The notes under the pieces are model-generated. The model saw nothing but the letters and a program-made list of their open reading frames with translations, was not told the origin of the DNA and ran no database searches. DNA of 10,648 nt from JAJFFW01 sp038531315 (GTDB lineage Bacteria > Pseudomonadota > Alphaproteobacteria > Caulobacterales > Parvularculaceae). The position numbers and the translations under genes were made by a program. Location: assembly GCA_038531315.1 (NCBI GenBank), contig JBCBBT010000084.1:1-10648 (forward strand), read 5' to 3'. Below, one piece after another: positions 1-6,938 of the stretch; the stretch's first letter is position 1; every line of letters begins with the position of its first letter.

Positions 1-1
1 C

Positions 2-1372
2 GGGTGTGTGATGTTCATGCCGGACCGAATTCACTATTCGTGGGATGACAATCAGCAATCTCTGCCATCCGCGGGCGGCGGCGTCCCGCAAAACACGCTC
101 GCCTTCGCTGACATTGCACCAGCGCCAGATGTTGAGGACGCGCCGCAGCGGCAGGCGCCCTTTGTCGGTCTTGCATTTTCCGGCGGCGGCAGCCGCGCGG
201 CGACATTTGCAGCGGCGGGCGCGGAAGCGCTCGCAGAATACGGTCTTCTCGATCAGGTGACGCATATTTCGTCTGTTTCCGGCGGAAGCTTCGCAGCCAG
301 CTACCTTGCTGTGCGCCGGCCACATGAGGCCCGTTGTGAGAGCGACCCTGAAGTCTGCCGTAGGCGGAGTTTTGCAGAATACAAAAAGGTGATGCGCCAC
401 AACTACCTTGTTCCGATGGAGCTTCGACAGATTGTCAATGTCAATCGACATTTGAGCCCGACACGCCGGATCACCTCGTTACAGGAAGTCCTCGACAATC
501 AGTTTCTGGACGACGCAACGTTTGGTTCTCTTGATACGGCGCCGGCCCTGTTCATCAACGCCGCGAGCTACGATGACGCCCGCCGGTTCGTATTCTCCAA
601 TACGCCGATTGCCGATACGCCATTGAAAACCCCGCCGTTCGACGAAGATATCTTACGCACCAGCAGTTTTTCCCGCGGTGAATGCTTGCGCCGCACACCA
701 GATGATTTTCCGCTCTCGTTGGCGGTTGCCGCCTCCGCCGGGTTTCCGCCCGCCCTCGGCCCGGTTGCGATTGAGGCGCCGCCGGGGTGCGGCGTTGCGA
801 CCACGACCTACTGGCATCTTGGCGATGGCGGCATTCTTGAAAACACAGGCGTCGAAACACTGCAGGAAATATTTTTGCGCGCCGCGGAAAAGGACAACGC
901 ATTTGGAAAAGGCGTAGTTTTTTCATTTGACTCCGGAACGCCGCGCCCGGCGGAAGAATCGCTCGCGGCGAGAAATCTGAACCTCTGGACCAACGATCCG
1001 GGCCGCGTTGTCTCTATACTTTACGATCGCGCACAGGCGCTCCGTGATATTGTCTGGCGCGGCGTCAATGAAAATCTCGACGAACCGTTGCGGATCGTTT
1101 CCATGCGCTATGATTCTGGCGATTTGATGCGTGAGCTGAATGGCGCATGGCCGGAAAGCTGCGACGTCGGCAAGCGCCGCGGCGACACCTTCCAGGCGCA
1201 TCTTGCCCGCGTGCCGTTATCCTTGAAGATATCGGATTGCGACGCTGATCTTGTGGAAGCGAGCGCCCGGGCGCTGGTGCGCGATATGGTAACGCGCGAA
1301 AAATCGTATTTGTCGGAACTCGGTCTTTTACGGGGGCCGCTCCAGCCGTCAACTCACAGTCCGCAACACTAG
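2..1372 (+). CDS. Patatin-like phospholipase, probable lipoprotein, 5' end outside the window
   Basis: This is a probable serine lipid acyl hydrolase of the patatin family. Numbering from the first in-window start (GTG at 8, 454 residues), the glycine-rich oxyanion loop SGGGSRA is at 58-64. The nucleophile is Ser91 in SSVSGGS, and the dyad aspartate is Asp273 in GDGG. The conserved block AASAGFPPALGPV is at 241-253. The frame is open to the left edge, and the two codons before the GTG read Gly-Cys, the end of a lipobox. The true start is therefore probably upstream, making this an exported lipoprotein. Six cysteines (110, 117, 226, 261, 385, 411) in the visible chain would suit disulfides in the periplasm. 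The nucleophile elbow is SxSGG rather than strict GxSxG. The gene converges on the glycosyltransferase that ends at 1413. The family is secure; the substrate and lipidation are inferred. Confidence 0.88.
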   Translation, partial: GCVMFMPDRIHYSWDDNQQSLPSAGGGVPQNTLAFADIAPAPDVEDAPQRQAPFVGLAFSGGGSRAATFAAAGAEALAEYGLLDQVTHISSVSGGSFAASYLAVRRPHEARCESDPEVCRRRSFAEYKKVMRHNYLVPMELRQIVNVNRHLSPTRRITSLQEVLDNQFLDDATFGSLDTAPALFINAASYDDARRFVFSNTPIADTPLKTPPFDEDILRTSSFSRGECLRRTPDDFPLSLAVAASAGFPPALGPVAIEAPPGCGVATTTYWHLGDGGILENTGVETLQEIFLRAAEKDNAFGKGVVFSFDSGTPRPAEESLAARNLNLWTNDPGRVVSILYDRAQALRDIVWRGVNENLDEPLRIVSMRYDSGDLMRELNGAWPESCDVGKRRGDTFQAHLARVPLSLKISDCDADLVEASARALVRDMVTREKSYLSELGLLRGPLQPSTHSPQH

Positions 1373-1382
1373 GCCTGCAATC

Positions 1383-1407
1383 TTGGGCCCGCAAACCTGG
1401 GTCCGAA
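1383..1407. terminator. Possible stem-loop between convergent genes
   Basis: The 40 bases between the two convergent stop codons contain an imperfect inverted repeat. Arm 1383-1390 (TTGGGCCC) can pair with 1399-1407 (GGGTCCGAA) with one bulge and one G-U pair, around an 8-base loop. No T-run follows on either strand, so it is a weak candidate for a shared terminator. The position is suggestive, but the structure alone is not proof. Confidence 0.3.
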
Positions 1408-1412
1408 TTCCT

Positions 1413-2591
1413 TCAAGCAGCCCTCCGGCGTGTTTCCTCTCTGATATCGACATATTGCGACAATAGCGCATTGAAATGCTCGTCAGGCGTTGAAATTCTG
1501 CGCGCGCCGGCGCGCGCCGCGATGGTGAGCTCCTGACGGTCGCGCGCCACCATCCGCTCGAGCGCGTCAACGAAACCCTTGATATCGCCGGGTGCATAGG
1601 TTTCCGCATACGTCGGATGGGCGAGATCGGCCGCGCCGCCGATGTTTGGCGCAACAATCGGAAGACCGGCGCATAACGCCTCGGCAACCACAAGACCAAA
1701 CGTTTCGGCCGCGCCCGCATGGATCATATAATCGGCGCTGGCGAGCGTTTCCGCCATCTCCCGCTGATCATTGATGTGACCCGCCACGTGCGCGCCATGG
1801 ACGCGCGCTGCTTTGCGTTCGATTTTCGTGCGTGCAGGTCCATCGCCGACAATATAAAGACCGGCGGGACGCCGAGCCGAAAATTGCTCAAAAGCGTCAA
1901 TCATCGCCGGCAACCGCTTTTCCATGTGATGGCGGCTTACCGCGATAAAAAGAGGCGCTTTCGGATCTTCCACACGGCAACTGTCCAGCATGCGTTGGCG
2001 CAATTGATCGTTACGCAGATGATGTGAAAAGCGCGTCTTATCGGTGCCAAATGAAGAGACGATCGGACGCTTGACGCCGAAGGACGACAGACGTTGCGCA
2101 AACCAGTCGCCGCTGACCGCTGTCGCGTCGAAATGCGACGATAGCCTGCGCAAATAGCCCCAAAACCAGAAACAGAACTGATCGACCCGCTCTCGCGACA
2201 GCGGCGGGCTCAATATGGAATGGGGATAAACGGCGACCGGGTCCTGATGGAGAAAAAGCGACTTCATGGCGTCGCCGCGCCATTTGGCGGCGATCCACCC
2301 GCCGCGCCAGGTCGACGAGCCCTCGACAACATCGGGCCGGATTTCCGATAAAAGACTGTGAATGGGACCGGCGCGCCAGAACATGTGATACCGGGAATCA
2401 ACCGGCAACACCGGCGAGCGCACCCAGATGATCTCGCCGCCCAGTCTTTTTTCGCGCCGGTCAGCCGGACCCGGGGCGATGATGGTCGTTTCCCAGCCAA
2501 CCTTGGCGCAAGTTTCCAGCTTCTGGTGGACATAGGTCCGGACGCCGCCGCCAAAGTCAGAGAAGAATTCGCAAACATCAACGAGTTTCAT
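1413..2591 (-). CDS. GT4-type glycosyltransferase (GT-B fold), second of a pair
   Basis: This 392-residue retaining glycosyltransferase would transfer sugar from a nucleotide-sugar donor, probably in the cytoplasm at the membrane face. The N-terminal Rossmann half opens with FGGGVRTY (13-20), the glycine-rich acceptor-side loop. The C-terminal donor half has AVSRHHMEKR (217-226), where Arg220 and Lys225 sit where donor-phosphate-binding residues usually lie. It also has YIVGDGP (246-252) and the EX7E motif ETFGLVVAE (Glu296, Glu304). There is no signal peptide or clear transmembrane segment. The start is well fixed: an in-frame TAG (2592-2594) immediately precedes the ATG, and AGGA lies 7 bases upstream. 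It follows the other glycosyltransferase after an 83-base gap and is the last gene of the minus-strand run. Donor and acceptor cannot be read from the sequence; lipid, capsule or LPS glycosylation are all possible. Confidence 0.9.
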   Translation of the reverse strand: MKLVDVCEFFSDFGGGVRTYVHQKLETCAKVGWETTIIAPGPADRREKRLGGEIIWVRSPVLPVDSRYHMFWRAGPIHSLLSEIRPDVVEGSSTWRGGWIAAKWRGDAMKSLFLHQDPVAVYPHSILSPPLSRERVDQFCFWFWGYLRRLSSHFDATAVSGDWFAQRLSSFGVKRPIVSSFGTDKTRFSHHLRNDQLRQRMLDSCRVEDPKAPLFIAVSRHHMEKRLPAMIDAFEQFSARRPAGLYIVGDGPARTKIERKAARVHGAHVAGHINDQREMAETLASADYMIHAGAAETFGLVVAEALCAGLPIVAPNIGGAADLAHPTYAETYAPGDIKGFVDALERMVARDRQELTIAARAGARRISTPDEHFNALLSQYVDIREETRRRAA

Positions 2592-2674
2592 CTAATCGTC
2601 CTGCTCCCGAAGCCCGCGCGGCCTATCGCAGAGATATGGATCGCCTCAATTCGGCTTCAAAATCAAACACCGTT

Positions 2675-3844
2675 TCAGGAAATTTTCGACTGATCGAAAA
2701 CCTCCATTGCCTCTTTGTAATTTTCAATAAGTTCATCGAGAATTGCAGCCCAATCGAATTCAAGGCTGCGTGAGCGCGCAGCTTCGCCCATGCGCGATCT
2801 GGCGGACGGCTTTCCGGCGAGGGTGACCAGAGCCTCTGCGAATCCGTCGGCGCCCCTGGCGGGGTCCGCCAGGAGCCCTGTGATATTATCTTCCACCAAG
2901 GACAGACTGCCCGAAGCGCGCGCGGCGATGGTTGGCAGGCCGCACGCCATCGCTTCGAGAGTCACATTGCCGAAGGTTTCCGTGATCGAGGGATTGAAGA
3001 AAATATCTGCACTGGCATAGGCGCGAGCAAGGCCTTCGCCTTGTTGATAGCCGGTGAAATGTCCCCACGGCGCACGCTTTTCGAAATAGTCCCGTTCAGG
3101 ACCTTCCCCGACGATAATGGCGCAAATTTTCGGATTTGACTGGCGTGCCTTTGAAATAGCGTTCGCAAAAACATCGATGCCTTTTTCCAGCACCAGCCTG
3201 CCGACAAAGGCGACAGCAACCGCTTCGTCGTCGATACCTGCGGCCCGCCGCCACGCCATATCGCGTTTCCCGGGGTTAAAAAGATCGGCCTCAACGCCGC
3301 GCGACCACAAGCGGATATCTTTCCCGATCCCATCCGCACGCAATTCATCCGCCATCGACTGCGACGGCGGATAGACGTGAATGCAGCGGCTGTAGAACCA
3401 CCGCATGTAATCGGTGAGATATTTTTCCGCCCATCCGGCCCCATAATATCGCGGATAGGTGTCAAAACGCGTGTGAAACGAGGCGACTACAGGAACATTG
3501 TTCTTCATGGCGTAGCGAAGCGCCGTGTACCCCGTAAAATCAGGGGCGGAAATGTGAATAAGCGTCGGCGCAAAAGCGTCGAGACGCCTGCGCGCGCTTC
3601 CGCGGGCGCCAAACCCCAGGCGATACTCGGACCGCGATCCCGGCAGGGCGATTGACGGCACGGAAACGAGCGTGCCGGCATGTTCAAATGCGGGTTCTTT
3701 CACCGTTGGGGCGAACACCAACACCTCATGCCCGCGCTTTTCAAGATGAGCGACAAGCTTGTTCAGCGCCCGGACGGGGCCGTCCATAACATAATTATAG
3801 TTCCCGGAAAAAAGGGCGACGCGAAGCGGTTCGTCACGCATCAT
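2675..3844 (-). CDS. GT4-type glycosyltransferase, MgtA/SQD2-like
   Basis: This 389-residue glycosyltransferase has a GT-B fold. From the ATG at 3844, the N-terminal domain carries NYVMDGPVRAL (17-27) and SFHTRFDTYPRYYG (122-135). This resembles the branch containing GDP-mannose-dependent MgtA/PimB-type and sulfoquinovosyl-diacylglycerol SQD2-type enzymes. The donor domain has VGRLVLEKG (214-222), IVGEGPE (244-250) and the EX7E motif ETFGNVTLE (Glu289, Glu297). The frame could start at 3901, but that adds 19 unfamily-like residues inside the hydrolase gene. The ATGATG at 3844/3841 overlaps the hydrolase stop (TGA, 3836-3834), a typical translational-coupling arrangement, so I chose 3844; 3841 is equally possible. 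The relatives suggest glycosylation of a lipid acceptor, but this is inference and the sugar is unknown. Confidence 0.9.
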   Translation of the reverse strand: MMRDEPLRVALFSGNYNYVMDGPVRALNKLVAHLEKRGHEVLVFAPTVKEPAFEHAGTLVSVPSIALPGSRSEYRLGFGARGSARRRLDAFAPTLIHISAPDFTGYTALRYAMKNNVPVVASFHTRFDTYPRYYGAGWAEKYLTDYMRWFYSRCIHVYPPSQSMADELRADGIGKDIRLWSRGVEADLFNPGKRDMAWRRAAGIDDEAVAVAFVGRLVLEKGIDVFANAISKARQSNPKICAIIVGEGPERDYFEKRAPWGHFTGYQQGEGLARAYASADIFFNPSITETFGNVTLEAMACGLPTIAARASGSLSLVEDNITGLLADPARGADGFAEALVTLAGKPSARSRMGEAARSRSLEFDWAAILDELIENYKEAMEVFDQSKIS

Positions 3845-4757
3845 CGCGCCCGCCCGACAGGAAGTCTTCGAGGCGTTCCATGAAAAGCTCAAATTGTTCA
3901 TGATGAAGCCAGTGACCGGCGTCCTGAAATTCCGTCACTTTCAGCATCGCCGCGGACTTGAAAAAGTCGATGCGCCCATCCTTTTCTGGATTGGACGCCC
4001 AACTCTGCGCGCCATAAACGAGCCAGACCGGGCATGCGATTTTCGCGATCAGGAATTTGAAATCCTCATGGGAAATGTCGGACCCCGTCGGCGCGATGAC
4101 CCCTTTGTCGTAGGCCCAACGCACGCCGCCGCCCTCCATCGCACGCACGCCGGTTTGTGTTAAATGCGCAACCTGCTCGGGCGATAGTTTCGGATGGGCG
4201 CGCGCCATTCTTTCTTTCGCCGCGTCGGCATCGGCCATCACGCGCGGCTCTTTTCCGGCTCTTGCGCGACGATTTTCAATCCACTGACGAATGCGCGCGT
4301 CAGGCGCCTGCTCGGCGCGATCGGCCAACATTTTTGGTGATGGTCCCAGGCCTTCGATGCAAACCAGTTTTTCAACCCGCTCCGGGAAAAGGCCGGCGTA
4401 GCGCAAAACGATATTGCCGCCGAGCGAATGCCCGATCAACGTTATGCGATCTCTACCAAGATGATCGATGAGCTGGGCCAGATCGTACACCATGTCCATG
4501 ATCGCATAATCGCCGTCGCTCACCCAGTCGCTGAGGCCATGCCCGCGCAAATCAGGCGCCGCAACGCGATAGCGGTCGCTGAGGCGGCGCGCGGTCCAGT
4601 CCCAGCTGCGCGCCTGATCAAGCGCGCCATGAACGAGAACCGCAAGGGGCCGCCTGTCATCCGCGGCGTTCCAGAGCGCGCAGGAAAGCGTCAGCCGTTG
4701 CGAACCGAACGTCACTCTCCGCGGCGATGTGTCGGTATTTGCGAGTGCTCCGTGCAT
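3834..4757 (-). CDS. Alpha/beta hydrolase
   Basis: This 307-residue protein has the alpha/beta-hydrolase fold. From the ATG at 4757 it shows the oxyanion motif LVHGALDQ (41-48), PDLRGHGLSD (68-77), the nucleophile elbow GHSLGG (Ser111) and the C-terminal histidine in DAGHWLHHE (His282). The usual acid after strand 7 (typically G-x-x-D) reads YGAQSW (248-253) with no acidic residue. The acid may instead be Glu135 in CIEGLGP after strand 6, or Asp260/Asp264. The frame is open back to 4835, but that start would lie 62 bases inside gshB; ATG 4757 is 16 bases past the gshB stop with AAAGG 12 bases upstream. The cap region is rich in charged residues (about 145-210) and there is no signal peptide. 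Substrate is unknown; an ester, epoxide or C-C bond hydrolase cannot be distinguished. It overlaps the following glycosyltransferase by about 11 bases. Confidence 0.88.
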   Translation of the reverse strand: MHGALANTDTSPRRVTFGSQRLTLSCALWNAADDRRPLAVLVHGALDQARSWDWTARRLSDRYRVAAPDLRGHGLSDWVSDGDYAIMDMVYDLAQLIDHLGRDRITLIGHSLGGNIVLRYAGLFPERVEKLVCIEGLGPSPKMLADRAEQAPDARIRQWIENRRARAGKEPRVMADADAAKERMARAHPKLSPEQVAHLTQTGVRAMEGGGVRWAYDKGVIAPTGSDISHEDFKFLIAKIACPVWLVYGAQSWASNPEKDGRIDFFKSAAMLKVTEFQDAGHWLHHEQFELFMERLEDFLSGGRDDA

Positions 4758-4773
4758 ACCGCTCAAGGGCCTT

Positions 4774-5721
4774 TCAGGCGGCGACTTTGCGTTCGACCCA
4801 GTCCCAGAAAAGGCCCGAGATGTCGGCGCCGCCAAATCTTCGCACCTCCTGAACGCCGGTCGGCGATGTCACGTTGATTTCGGTGAGCATGTCCCCAATC
4901 ACATCGATGCCGGCGAATACAAGGCCGCGACGCGACAATACTGGTCCGATTGCAGCGCAAATCTCGTGATCGCGCGGCGTCAACTCAATGGCCTCCGCCC
5001 GCCCGCCGACATGCATGTTGGATCGCGTTTCGCCTTTTGCCGGCACCCTGTTAATGGCCCCCACGGGCTCGCCGTCCAAAAGGATGATCCGTTTATCTCC
5101 CGCCGTAACCGAAGGAAGGAACTTTTGAACAATAGACGGCTCTTCATAAAACTCCTCAAACATTTCAAGGAGCGCATTAAAATTGCCGTCGTCGGGTTTG
5201 ACCCTAAATACGCCAGCGCCGCCATTGCCATAAAGCGGCTTCAAAACAACATCGCCGTGGCGCTCGCGAAACGCGCGCATCGCCTGCATATCGCGCGTAA
5301 TCAATGTCGGCGGCGTCAGGTCGGCAAAATCGGTGACGAAGAGCTTTTCCGGCGCATCGCGAATAGCGCGCGGGTCGTTCAGCACAAGGACGTCTGGCTG
5401 CAAGCGCTCAAGAATCTGCGCAGCGGTAATGTAAGCCATATTAAATGGCGGGTCCTGACGGATCAGAACAACATCGACGGCATGCAAATCCGTTTGCCGG
5501 GGCGGCTCCAAAGTGACGTGCTCGCCCTGGACCCGCTTCAGCTTAGAGACGCTCTGCGCGGCGGCGAGGACGCGTCCCTCGTCAAAGGAAAGCGCGCCGG
5601 GCTGAAAAACCAGAATTTTGTGGCCGCGCTGGTGGGCTTCGAAAGCCATGTCGAAAGTGGTGTCGGCGTTGACGTCGACGGCCTCGATGGGGTCCATCTG
5701 GATCGCGATTGTGAGCGCCAC
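4774..5721 (-). CDS. gshB: Glutathione synthetase
   Basis: This enzyme performs the second step of glutathione synthesis: ATP-dependent ligation of gamma-glutamylcysteine with glycine in the cytosol. With a GTG start at 5721 it is 315 residues, matching E. coli GshB (316). Motifs in order are IAIQMDPIE at the N-terminus (5-13), IRQDPPF (87-93), EKLF (125-128), the ATP-grasp segment VLKPLYGNGGAG (159-170), GDKRI (198-202), GETR (220-223) and the metal/ATP-binding EINVTSPTG (281-289). The frame also has an ATG at 5754, but the GTG puts MDP at the family's usual position and has AGGAAAG 8 bases upstream, so GTG is preferred. gshA is not in the window. A promoter-like element and a palindrome lie in the gap upstream. 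Confidence 0.96.
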   Translation of the reverse strand: MALTIAIQMDPIEAVDVNADTTFDMAFEAHQRGHKILVFQPGALSFDEGRVLAAAQSVSKLKRVQGEHVTLEPPRQTDLHAVDVVLIRQDPPFNMAYITAAQILERLQPDVLVLNDPRAIRDAPEKLFVTDFADLTPPTLITRDMQAMRAFRERHGDVVLKPLYGNGGAGVFRVKPDDGNFNALLEMFEEFYEEPSIVQKFLPSVTAGDKRIILLDGEPVGAINRVPAKGETRSNMHVGGRAEAIELTPRDHEICAAIGPVLSRRGLVFAGIDVIGDMLTEINVTSPTGVQEVRRFGGADISGLFWDWVERKVAA

Positions 5722-5736
5722 GGGCAGGTCTTTCCT
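5722..5736 (-). promoter_or_regulatory. gshB ribosome binding site deciding the GTG start
   Basis: On the - strand AGGAAAG (5736-5730) lies 8 bases before the GTG at 5721. It supports that start over the in-frame ATG at 5754, which has no clear Shine-Dalgarno sequence. Confidence 0.6.
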
Positions 5737-5757
5737 GAGGCCAATCGGCCCCATCCA

Positions 5758-5774
5758 GCTTCATCTCATGAAGC
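5758..5774. repeat. Perfect inverted repeat upstream of gshB
   Basis: GCTTCAT, three bases (CTC), then ATGAAGC: 7-base perfect arms. It starts one base after the candidate -10 box (5781-5776) and ends 36 bases before the gshB GTG, so it would cover the expected transcription start. No T-run follows on either strand, so a terminator is unlikely. The geometry fits an operator for a dimeric regulator. The symmetry is seen directly; the function is inferred. Confidence 0.55.
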
Positions 5775-5775
5775 A

Positions 5776-5804
5776 GTGATAGTGCCCTTAGCGCCCGCCG
5801 CCAA
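5776..5804 (-). promoter_or_regulatory. Candidate sigma-70-type promoter for gshB
   Basis: On the - strand TTGGCG (5804-5799), a 17-base spacer, then TATCAC (5781-5776). Each hexamer matches 4 of 6 consensus bases with ideal spacing. It would start transcription near 5769, inside the inverted repeat. It would give gshB and the three downstream genes their own promoter in addition to read-through from rsmI. Confidence 0.35.
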
Positions 5805-5821
5805 TCCTTCCTCGCAGGCGC
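5791..5821 (-). other. GC-rich stem-loop just after the BON gene
   Basis: On the - strand GCGCCTGC (5821-5814) can pair with GCGGGCGC (5798-5791), 8 pairs including one G-U, around a 15-base loop. It begins 12 bases past the BON-gene stop and overlaps the candidate gshB promoter spacer. It could stabilise or attenuate the upstream transcript, but there is no U-tract and such stems arise by chance in GC-rich DNA. Confidence 0.25.
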
Positions 5822-5833
5822 GACGGCCCGGCC

Positions 5834-6433
5834 CTAGCGCCTGCTGTATTGACCGGGATTGCGCGAGGGATCGTCCTTGTAGATCACGTGGCTGACGACT
5901 TTTTTGACGCCCGCCGTTGAGCGCGCATGGTTGAGCGCGCGCGTCAGCGCGAGTTCGTCGCGGGCAACGCCGATCATGTAGACGACGCCGCCAGAAACAG
6001 CGATTTCATAGTCATTGCTGGTCACGCCGCGATCCGTCAGGAGTTTAGTACCGATCGCAGCGTCTATACGGCCGTCCTCAATGCCTTGTGCGATGGATGT
6101 TTTGTCGCCGACAAAAATCTCGTCGATCACTTGTTTGACATTTTGCGCTTTCCAGGCGTTTGCGACGAGTTGCTGGCGGCCGTCTTCCGAACGCATCGTT
6201 CCCGTCAGCAACAAGCGGCCTTCGAACATCGTGATGTCGATATCGGAATAGTCGCGGCTGCGATCCGTGATCAGCGACCGTCTCACGGTCTGCGCCGCGT
6301 TGAAGTCGTCGATCCCGTCGCCGAGCGTTTTTGAGGATGCGCAGCCCTGAAGCATCGGCGCAGCCGCCAACACAATAATGGCGACGCCAGCCTTAACGGC
6401 GGTGCTGATGGAACAACCGAATGAAAATGACAT
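5834..6433 (-). CDS. DolP/YraP-like lipoprotein with two BON domains
   Basis: This is a 199-residue envelope lipoprotein. A hydrophobic signal segment (about 13-28) ends in the lipobox LQGC, with Cys31 as the lipidation site. Two BON domains follow, at about 45-110 (core ITMFEGRLLLTGTM) and 118-188 (core IAVSGGVVYMIGVA). BON domains bind phospholipid membranes. In E. coli the same architecture (DolP, 191 residues) is an outer-membrane lipoprotein that supports membrane integrity and locates to the division site. Ala32 after the lipidated cysteine is compatible with outer-membrane sorting by the enteric Lol rule, which may not apply fully here. The start is supported by GAGGAGG (6447-6441) 7 bases upstream, the strongest ribosome site in the window. 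The location after yraN matches the E. coli yraL-lpoA-yraN-diaA-yraP order, with diaA missing. Orthology to DolP is likely but not proven. Confidence 0.9.
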   Translation of the reverse strand: MSFSFGCSISTAVKAGVAIIVLAAAPMLQGCASSKTLGDGIDDFNAAQTVRRSLITDRSRDYSDIDITMFEGRLLLTGTMRSEDGRQQLVANAWKAQNVKQVIDEIFVGDKTSIAQGIEDGRIDAAIGTKLLTDRGVTSNDYEIAVSGGVVYMIGVARDELALTRALNHARSTAGVKKVVSHVIYKDDPSRNPGQYSRR

Positions 6434-6548
6434 AGCGAGCCCTCCTCAAAGGCGCGAACGAAGCCCACGCCGCCGAAACGGCAGCGAATTCACTCATATT
6501 TGAGGTGCTTCGTTCGATATTCAAAGCGCTTCAGAGCACGCGAGCCGG
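6434..6548 (-). promoter_or_regulatory. Gap between yraN and the BON gene, possible promoter and strong RBS
   Basis: These 115 bases hold the GAGGAGG ribosome site (6447-6441). A weak promoter candidate on the - strand is TTGAAT (6524-6519), 17 bases, AAATAT (6501-6496), matching 4 and 3 of 6 consensus bases. The segment around 6489-6524 is AT-richer than its surroundings. This suggests, but does not show, that the BON gene can be transcribed separately from rsmI-yraN. I see no sigma-E-type GGAAC box. Confidence 0.3.
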
Positions 6549-6938
6549 CTAGTCGCCTTCGCGCCAAGCGTCTGTGATCCGCCGGACTCGCCACCCCGTG
6601 ACCGCGATGATGTCATAGCGGAGATCAGCACGCGCAAATTGCGGGTTTTTCGCAATGTACGCTTTTCCGGCGCTCTCAATACGCCGGCGGGCGCGCCAGG
6701 TCACCGCCTCCAGCGCGGCGTCGACTGTCGGGCGCGCTTTTACTTCTGCAAAAACAACAAGCTTGCCGCGCTTTGCAATGAGGTCAATTTCACCGCCCTT
6801 GGTCTTGAAACGTCTGCAAAGGAGCTGAAAGCCGCAGAGCATCATCGCCGCCGTTGCAAGCCATTCTGCGCGCCGCCCGCGGCGCTCCGCCGCCTTTCGT
6901 CTATCCGTCGGCGCCTTTTGAGAGCCCGGCGTACTCAC
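6549..6938 (-). CDS. yraN: YraN / UPF0102 family nuclease-fold protein
   Basis: This small 129-residue protein has a restriction-endonuclease-like (PD-(D/E)XK) fold. The core motif is complete: GGEIDLIA (48-55) gives Asp52, and VVFAEVKAR (61-69) gives Glu65 and Lys67. An upstream Glu25 lies in the first helix. The C-terminal half has WRARRRIESAGKAYI and RYDIIAV, matching the family pattern. The cellular role of YraN is not well established; a DNA-processing nuclease activity is predicted. The start is GTG at 6938, overlapping the rsmI stop as GTGA, a 4-base overlap that implies translational coupling. No strong Shine-Dalgarno precedes it, which fits reinitiation. The length is normal for the family (about 120-130). 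Confidence 0.93.
   Translation of the reverse strand: MSTPGSQKAPTDRRKAAERRGRRAEWLATAAMMLCGFQLLCRRFKTKGGEIDLIAKRGKLVVFAEVKARPTVDAALEAVTWRARRRIESAGKAYIAKNPQFARADLRYDIIAVTGWRVRRITDAWREGD

Noticed and set aside
2962..3465. A 167-codon - strand frame inside the first glycosyltransferase
   Set aside because: It overlaps the conserved GT4 reading frame in another phase and shows no coherent motif.
3845..3901. N-terminal extension of the first glycosyltransferase to 3901
   Set aside because: The added 19 residues do not resemble a GT4 N-terminus, and the extension lies in the hydrolase coding region. The ATGATG overlapping the hydrolase stop is preferred.
4758..4835. N-terminal extension of the alpha/beta hydrolase to the ATG at 4835
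   Set aside because: It would lie mostly inside gshB and add residues unlike the fold. The ATG at 4757, just past the gshB stop, is simpler.
4729..5895. A 388-codon open frame on the + strand opposite gshB
   Set aside because: It is the antisense of gshB, whose motifs are complete. The + strand translation shows no recognisable domain and runs past both ends of gshB. Long antisense frames are common in GC-rich DNA.
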